A stretch of 8,967 bases of DNA from Bacillota bacterium (GTDB lineage Bacteria; Bacillota; Clostridia; Christensenellales; Pumilibacteraceae): the NCBI GenBank assembly GCA_009787685.1, contig WQSV01000044.1, positions 1-8,967 of the forward strand. The letters run 5' to 3'. Numbering within the stretch: the stretch's first letter is position 1; every line of letters begins with the position of its first letter. Below, in pieces: positions 5,433 to 8,967 of this stretch. The notes under the pieces were generated by a model. It made no database searches. It saw only the letters and a program-made list of their open reading frames with translations, and was not told the DNA's origin. Position numbers and translations under genes: made by a program.

Positions 5433-5498
5433 AATATGGAATAGTGAATAGGTATGGATAAAAAAATAAATTCATAAACACCTATTCTATATTCAATT
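5428..5498. repeat. Palindromic heptad element 4
   Basis: Plus strand CCTAGAA (5428), TATGGAA (5435), TAGTGAA (5442), TAGGTAT (5449). Minus strand AATTGAA (5498-5492), TATAGAA, TAGGTGT (5484-5478). The arms pair across a short A-rich centre. It is shorter than elements 1-3 and lacks their shared interior. The TAG stop of the upstream gene falls in the first heptad. It could also act as a weak terminator before the proS promoter. Confidence 0.65.
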
Positions 5499-5507
5499 AA
5501 ATTCCGC

Positions 5508-5536
5508 TTGCAAGTGTTTTTTTTTTCTGCTATACT
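5508..5536 (+). promoter_or_regulatory. Extended -10 promoter of proS (leaderless)
   Basis: TTGCAA (5508-5513), a 17-nt spacer containing ten T residues (5517-5526), then TGC-TATACT (-10 at 5531-5536). The -10 ends 6 nt before ATG 5543, so transcription would start at or within a base or two of the start codon. No ribosome binding site and no T-box leader fits in this space. Confidence 0.75.
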
Positions 5537-5542
5537 ACTAGC

Positions 5543-7003
5543 ATGAAAGAACAAAACAAAGAGCAAAAACAAACTGGATTCGTCCAAGATATTGCGAATC
5601 TAAATGAAGATTTCGCACAATGGTATACCGATGTCATCACAAAGACAAAGCTTGTTGACTATGGTCCTGTCAAAGGGACAATGGTCATGAGACCATATGG
5701 CTATGGAATTTGGGAGCTTCTTCGCGATGAACTTGACAAAAGAATCAAAGAAACTGGTCATGAAAACACTTATTTTCCGATGTTCATTCCAAAGAGTTTC
5801 TTAATGAAAGAAGCAGAGCATGTCGAAGGCTTTGCTCCCGAGGTCGCACTCGTCACTCATGTTGGTAATGAAGAACTCGGCGAACATTTGGTCGTCAGAC
5901 CAACAAGCGAAACGATTATTTGCGATATGTTTAGTAAATGGATAAACTCATATCGTGATCTTCCCATGCTAATCAATCAGTGGGCGAATGTTGTCAGAAT
6001 GGAAAAGACCACTCGTCCATTTTTGCGAACTTCTGAATTCCTTTGGCAAGAGGGCCACACTGTTCATGCGACTGACGAGGAAGCGGAAATTGAGACCATC
6101 AAGATGCTTAATGTCTATGTTGAGTTTTGCAAGAATATCCTCGCTATGCCAGTTCTTTCTGGAAAGAAGAGTGAGAAGGAAAAATTCGCTGGAGCAAGAG
6201 ACACATATAGCATTGAAGCGATGATGAAAGATGGAAAAAGCTTGCAAGCAGGAACGAGTCACAACTTGGGACAAAATTTCGCAAAAGCGTTCAACATCAA
6301 ATTTCTAGACAAAGACGGCACTCACAAATTTGGTTATCAAACATCATGGGGAGTCACTACTCGCTTGATTGGGGCACTCATCATGGTTCACGGCGACCAA
6401 CGCGGACTCGCCCTCCCTCCTCCAGTTGCTCCAATTCAAGTTCAAATTATTCCAATTGCTGACCACAAAAAAGGTGTCAAGGAAGCATGTGAGAAGTTAT
6501 GCAAGAAACTAGCAAAAGCAGGCATTCGCGTCAAAATTGATTTGACTGACGAAAGACCGGGTTTCAAATTGAACGAATGTGAAATGAAAGGTGTTCCGAT
6601 TCGTCTTGAACTTGGACCTCGCGATATTGAAGGTGGCGTTGCAACATTCGTTCGCCGCGACAAACTTGAAGAAGGCAAACAGCAACTATCTCTGGACAAA
6701 ATCGACAAAACGATCAAGATCATGCTTGATGACATCACAAAAAATATGTATGACAAAGCGCTCAAGAACCTCCATGATAATATTGAGACGGCGAAAACTT
6801 ATGGCGAACTTGAAAAAGTCATTAACGGCAACAAATTCGCATTAACAATGTGGTGCGGAGAACGTGCTTGCGAAGAAAAAGTCAAAAAGGATTTCGCAGC
6901 GTCATCAAGAAACATGCCCTTTGACCAAACATCAATTGCAGACAACTGCTCAATCTGTGGAAAAAAAGGCAACCACAAGATTTACTTCGCAAAAGCTTAT
7001 TAA
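5543..7003 (+). CDS. proS: Prolyl-tRNA synthetase, archaeal/eukaryal type
   Basis: A 486-residue class II aminoacyl-tRNA synthetase that charges tRNA-Pro with proline using ATP in the cytosol. It is of the archaeal/eukaryal-like form: it lacks the large editing (INS) insertion of E. coli-type ProRS (about 570 residues) and has a C-terminal zinc-binding-like domain ending in Tyr. Visible parts are DYGPVKGTMVMRPYGYGIWE (39-58, motif 1 region), VVRPTSE (117-123, proline/ATP pocket), RTSEFLWQEGHT (162-173, motif 2), GTSHNLGQNF (237-246), and GVTTRLIGALIMVHGDQRGL (270-289, motif 3). The anticodon-binding domain spans about 296-400. The zinc ligands are probably C438, C443, C469 and C472. All key parts are intact. 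The start has no ribosome binding site but sits 6 nt from a strong -10. Downstream is a strong terminator. Confidence 0.96.
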   Translation: MKEQNKEQKQTGFVQDIANLNEDFAQWYTDVITKTKLVDYGPVKGTMVMRPYGYGIWELLRDELDKRIKETGHENTYFPMFIPKSFLMKEAEHVEGFAPEVALVTHVGNEELGEHLVVRPTSETIICDMFSKWINSYRDLPMLINQWANVVRMEKTTRPFLRTSEFLWQEGHTVHATDEEAEIETIKMLNVYVEFCKNILAMPVLSGKKSEKEKFAGARDTYSIEAMMKDGKSLQAGTSHNLGQNFAKAFNIKFLDKDGTHKFGYQTSWGVTTRLIGALIMVHGDQRGLALPPPVAPIQVQIIPIADHKKGVKEACEKLCKKLAKAGIRVKIDLTDERPGFKLNECEMKGVPIRLELGPRDIEGGVATFVRRDKLEEGKQQLSLDKIDKTIKIMLDDITKNMYDKALKNLHDNIETAKTYGELEKVINGNKFALTMWCGERACEEKVKKDFAASSRNMPFDQTSIADNCSICGKKGNHKIYFAKAY

Positions 7004-7009
7004 TTCGGT

Positions 7010-7066
7010 TCTTCGACCCTTTTGTCAAAAAAACTTCTAAATAATAGTAGCATTCTCTCACAAAAG
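7010..7066 (+). repeat. Degenerate single copy of the 73-bp repeat unit
   Basis: CTTCGACCCTTTTGTC (7011-7026) and TAGCATTCTCTCACA (7048-7062) correspond in order and orientation to CTTCGACTGCTTTATC (115-130) and TAGCACTCTCCGTCA (146-160) of the array at the left edge, with 6 extra bases between. It lies in the proS 3' region before the terminator. The relationship is suggestive rather than certain. Confidence 0.4.
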
Positions 7067-7091
7067 TTATCGATGAAAATTTTTATCCGTC

Positions 7092-7145
7092 AATAATAAA
7101 TTTAAAAATCCACCTTGTGAAAGGTGGATTTTTAAATTTATTATT
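7092..7145. terminator. Perfect 25-bp bidirectional terminator
   Basis: Arms 7092-7116 and 7121-7145 are exactly complementary over 25 bp around a GTGA loop, with a GC-containing core (CCACCTT/AAGGTGG) and A/T-rich flanks that give a T-run on either strand. It separates convergent proS and the GNAT-M23 gene, whose TAA stop codon (7143-7141) lies inside the right arm. Confidence 0.92.
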
Positions 7146-8466
7146 TCCATTTTTCGATTATCGGCATGACTGATGGAGAAATTCTGTCAGCACGTTCCAT
7201 GTCTTTTTTGTGAAATAGTGCTTCGAATATTAGGTTTTCGTCAATGCCCTCTTTGCTCATTGCTTGAAAGTGAAGGTGGTGAAACCATTCTCCATTTTCA
7301 TGAAAGTCTCCAATTGTCCCTATTTTGTCACCTGCTTTAACTTTTTCTCCGACTTTTGGCAAGTCTTTTTTTCCAAGATGCCCAAAAAGCAAATAAAAAT
7401 TTTCAACTTTCATTGCGATAAGCCAACCATAGCCTCCGTCATCTTCTTCAAAAACAACATGGGTTATTTCCCCATCATATGGCGCAAAAATTTCCGTTCC
7501 GCTTGGGGCAATGATGTCAACGCCAACATGGATTGTCAAGTTTTTTGCCATGAACTCTTCGCCCGAATGACGATAGAGAGCGTGCCTAAACTCTCTGTCA
7601 CCAGAAATTGCCCACGTCGCACCATGACCAAAAAGCAAGTTTTTGAGAAACTCATCAAGCTCATTTTGGTTCATTTCTTTGACTTTTTCAATATATTCAC
7701 CATGCTCACCAAGTGATATCATCAATGGTTTTGTTTTTGTCAGTTTTCCAATGACTGATTTTGGAGTCTTGTTTTTTTGAACGAATTCTTCTAGCCATGT
7801 ATTTTTAATGCTTTTGTCATGGCTGTGTTTTTGAACATCATTCTCTTGTGTCACTTCATTTTGCTTTTTTAAAACTTTTTTTTTCGCGTCTCTAAAAAGT
7901 GGATATAAAAGTGCTGATTCAGTGAATTTCATAATGTCACCATGCATTTGATAGCCAAATTTGCCATAGACCCCTTTGCCGTGATATGGAGTGCTTGCTT
8001 CAAGATATGTTGGAATCCCAATTTTGTCAAGTTTGCTGAGTTGGTGGGCAAGAAGTTTTTCACCAAGCCCAAGACCACGAAGTTTTTCATCGACAACAAA
8101 ACCGACCAACTGATAAAACGGAATTCCTTTCGGTTCATTTTCATGAGATGCGTCCGCAACTGCTTGAAAATTGCAAGCGTAGTTCTCCACCACTTTATTA
8201 ATCTCTTCATAGAGTTTAGGGTCAACATCATGAGGAAGCCAAACCGTTGCCCCAACTATTTCGCCAAGATGATCAATTGCAACGTGAGAGATGCAACCTT
8301 GTGCTTTAAGATACTCTTTGTAGTATTTTGTTGTGACGCTTGTTCTCTCTTCATCACTATCAACGACCCATTTGAAAAAAATGTCGCCCTCATAACCTTT
8401 GGCAACAAGGGCGGCAACTTGATTGATTTCTGATTTTTTAATGTTCCTTATTGTGAATTTGTTCAT
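7141..8466 (-). CDS. GNAT acetyltransferase fused to M23 metallopeptidase-like domain
   Basis: A 441-residue two-domain protein. Residues 1-185 form a GNAT N-acetyltransferase: FVVDEKLRGLGLGEKLLA (123-140) includes the acetyl-CoA loop R130-G-L-G-L-G135, and YLEASTPYHGKGVYGKFGY (154-172) is the usual C-terminal strand-helix. A lysine-rich linker (about 190-245) leads to an M23 (LytM/lysostaphin-type) domain, about 280-415: HVGVD (313-317, HxxxD zinc ligands), FGHL (361-364), KVGEKVKAGDKIG (371-383) and HLHF (397-400, HxH), so the zinc site looks complete. There is no signal peptide or membrane segment, so it should be cytosolic, unusual for cell-wall M23 enzymes. The preceding DREFRHALYR (290-299) resembles an M23 subtype found fused to cytosolic enzymes. 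The start is ATG 8466, with AGGA at 8475-8472, 2 bp after the upstream channel gene. Substrates unknown. Confidence 0.85.
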   Translation of the reverse strand: MNKFTIRNIKKSEINQVAALVAKGYEGDIFFKWVVDSDEERTSVTTKYYKEYLKAQGCISHVAIDHLGEIVGATVWLPHDVDPKLYEEINKVVENYACNFQAVADASHENEPKGIPFYQLVGFVVDEKLRGLGLGEKLLAHQLSKLDKIGIPTYLEASTPYHGKGVYGKFGYQMHGDIMKFTESALLYPLFRDAKKKVLKKQNEVTQENDVQKHSHDKSIKNTWLEEFVQKNKTPKSVIGKLTKTKPLMISLGEHGEYIEKVKEMNQNELDEFLKNLLFGHGATWAISGDREFRHALYRHSGEEFMAKNLTIHVGVDIIAPSGTEIFAPYDGEITHVVFEEDDGGYGWLIAMKVENFYLLFGHLGKKDLPKVGEKVKAGDKIGTIGDFHENGEWFHHLHFQAMSKEGIDENLIFEALFHKKDMERADRISPSVMPIIEKWK

Positions 8467-8468
8467 TT

Positions 8469-8967
8469 TTATCCTAATAACGGCCATGTGCCCAATAGCA
8501 ACAACATAGCTGGAACAAATGCTCCGATGACCCCGATGCCGATTGAAACCCATGGGAATATTTTTTCCATTGCTTTGACTTTGAAGATGAATTGAAGAAC
8601 GCCTGTGAACCAAAGGAAGAACCAAATGACCCAAAGAAAACCAAGAATCAATCCGTGGTTGTTGAAAAATCCTTCGCCCTCAAAGTTCGCAGCATCACGA
8701 AATCCAGCGACTGCCATGATTATTGAAAACACACATGCACCAACGCTATACCACGCGAATGGTCTCATATCGAGCTTAAACAAAAAGTTCCCTGCAATGA
8801 AGAGATAGGTCACCCCGAACAAAAGTCCCGCCGCCGCGTTTTGGAAAACAATATGACGTGGGAGCGATTCCGCCGCTAGTTCCCCCGGGAGCAAAATAAA
8901 GTTCCCGACGATGATGATTGCCCCAACAATGACGTTGAAAAATGCAATCGACTTTGGCGAAGATACG
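8469..8967 (-). CDS. UreI/AmiS-family urea or amide channel (5' end outside window)
   Basis: The frame is open from the right edge to the stop at 8471-8469, giving 165 residues; about 25 N-terminal residues are missing by comparison with UreI. Hydrophobic segments and the conserved landmarks KSIAFFNVIVG, then NAAAGLLFGVTYLFIAGNF, LDMRPFAWYSV, the W-rich FLWVIWFFLWFTGVLQFIFK and FPWVSIGIGVIGAFVPAMLLL follow Helicobacter UreI closely (GPATGLLFGFTYLYA, LDWRPYSWYSL, W-rich pore helix, ending in WIPAWLLF). This supports the six-helix AmiS/UreI fold, which passes urea or short-chain amides across the cytoplasmic membrane. No urease or amidase gene is visible. It is translationally coupled to the GNAT-M23 gene, suggesting joint function. 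The substrate is inferred from the family. Confidence 0.85.
   Translation of the reverse strand, partial: VSSPKSIAFFNVIVGAIIIVGNFILLPGELAAESLPRHIVFQNAAAGLLFGVTYLFIAGNFLFKLDMRPFAWYSVGACVFSIIMAVAGFRDAANFEGEGFFNNHGLILGFLWVIWFFLWFTGVLQFIFKVKAMEKIFPWVSIGIGVIGAFVPAMLLLLGTWPLLG

Noticed and set aside
5433..5542. T-box leader of proS
   Set aside because: No AGGGTGGNACCGCG antiterminator motif and only 110 bp of space, filled by a palindromic element and the promoter.
7264..7716. Plus-strand 150-residue ORF
   Set aside because: Antisense shadow of the M23 domain coding sequence; no ribosome binding site or motif.
8467..8634. N-terminal extension of the GNAT-M23 protein to a start at 8634
   Set aside because: The extra 56 residues are basic, low-quality sequence antisense-free but overlapping the UreI-type gene in another frame. 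ATG 8466 has a ribosome binding site and begins exactly where the GNAT domain begins.
8469..8894. Complete short membrane protein starting at TTG 8894
   Set aside because: The frame stays open to the window edge and the upstream residues (SPKSIAFFNVIVG) match the UreI family, so the gene is simply cut by the edge.
8469..8967. Acetate transporter of the GPR1/FUN34/YaaH family
   Set aside because: Length and membrane pattern are similar, but GLLFGVTYLF, MRPFAWYSV and the W-rich helix fit UreI/AmiS much better.

Overview
The window reads as chromosomal DNA of a low-GC, Gram-positive-type bacterium, most likely an uncultured member of the Clostridia (Bacillota). This rests on three things: a Mini-RNase III gene directly upstream of a TrmH-type 23S rRNA methyltransferase (the mrnC-rlmB/yacO neighbourhood of Bacillota), a BofA-family membrane protein otherwise known from endospore formers, and strong AT bias. 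I cannot name a genus. No transposase, phage gene, CRISPR array, rRNA or tRNA is seen.

Layout. Positions 1-200 hold about 2.7 copies of a 73-bp tandem repeat that folds into three small hairpins per unit with compensatory changes, then a terminator (222-267). On the minus strand mrnC (1531-1130) and rlmB (1020-301) form a translation/ribosome-maturation pair. Divergent from them on the plus strand are a catalytically dead nitrilase-fold protein (1613-2179) and a membrane-anchored polysaccharide deacetylase (2314-3225). Converging on these from the right are a BofA-family protein (4604-4350) and a Na+/phosphate-cotransporter family protein lacking PhoU (4260-3292). A gene-poor stretch (4605-5114) contains one plausible and one doubtful small ORF and a long-stem hairpin. 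It is followed by a charged unknown protein (5115-5432) and proS, an archaeal/eukaryal-type prolyl-tRNA synthetase (5543-7003). A perfect 25-bp hairpin terminator separates proS from a minus-strand operon entering from the right edge: a UreI/AmiS-family urea/amide channel (partial, 8967-8469), then a cytosolic GNAT acetyltransferase fused to an M23 metallopeptidase-like domain (8466-7141).

The most unusual content is non-coding. Five intergenic palindromes between 1032 and 5498 have arms built of imperfect 7-nt repeats (consensus roughly TAGTGAA). They sit at gene 3' ends, often supply the gene's own stop codon, and three of them share internal sequence in a fixed orientation relative to transcription. 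Separately, proS and mrnC have clear extended -10 promoters only 6-8 nt upstream of their start codons and no Shine-Dalgarno sequence, so they look leaderless. Other genes in the window (1613, 5115, 8466) have ordinary ribosome binding sites.
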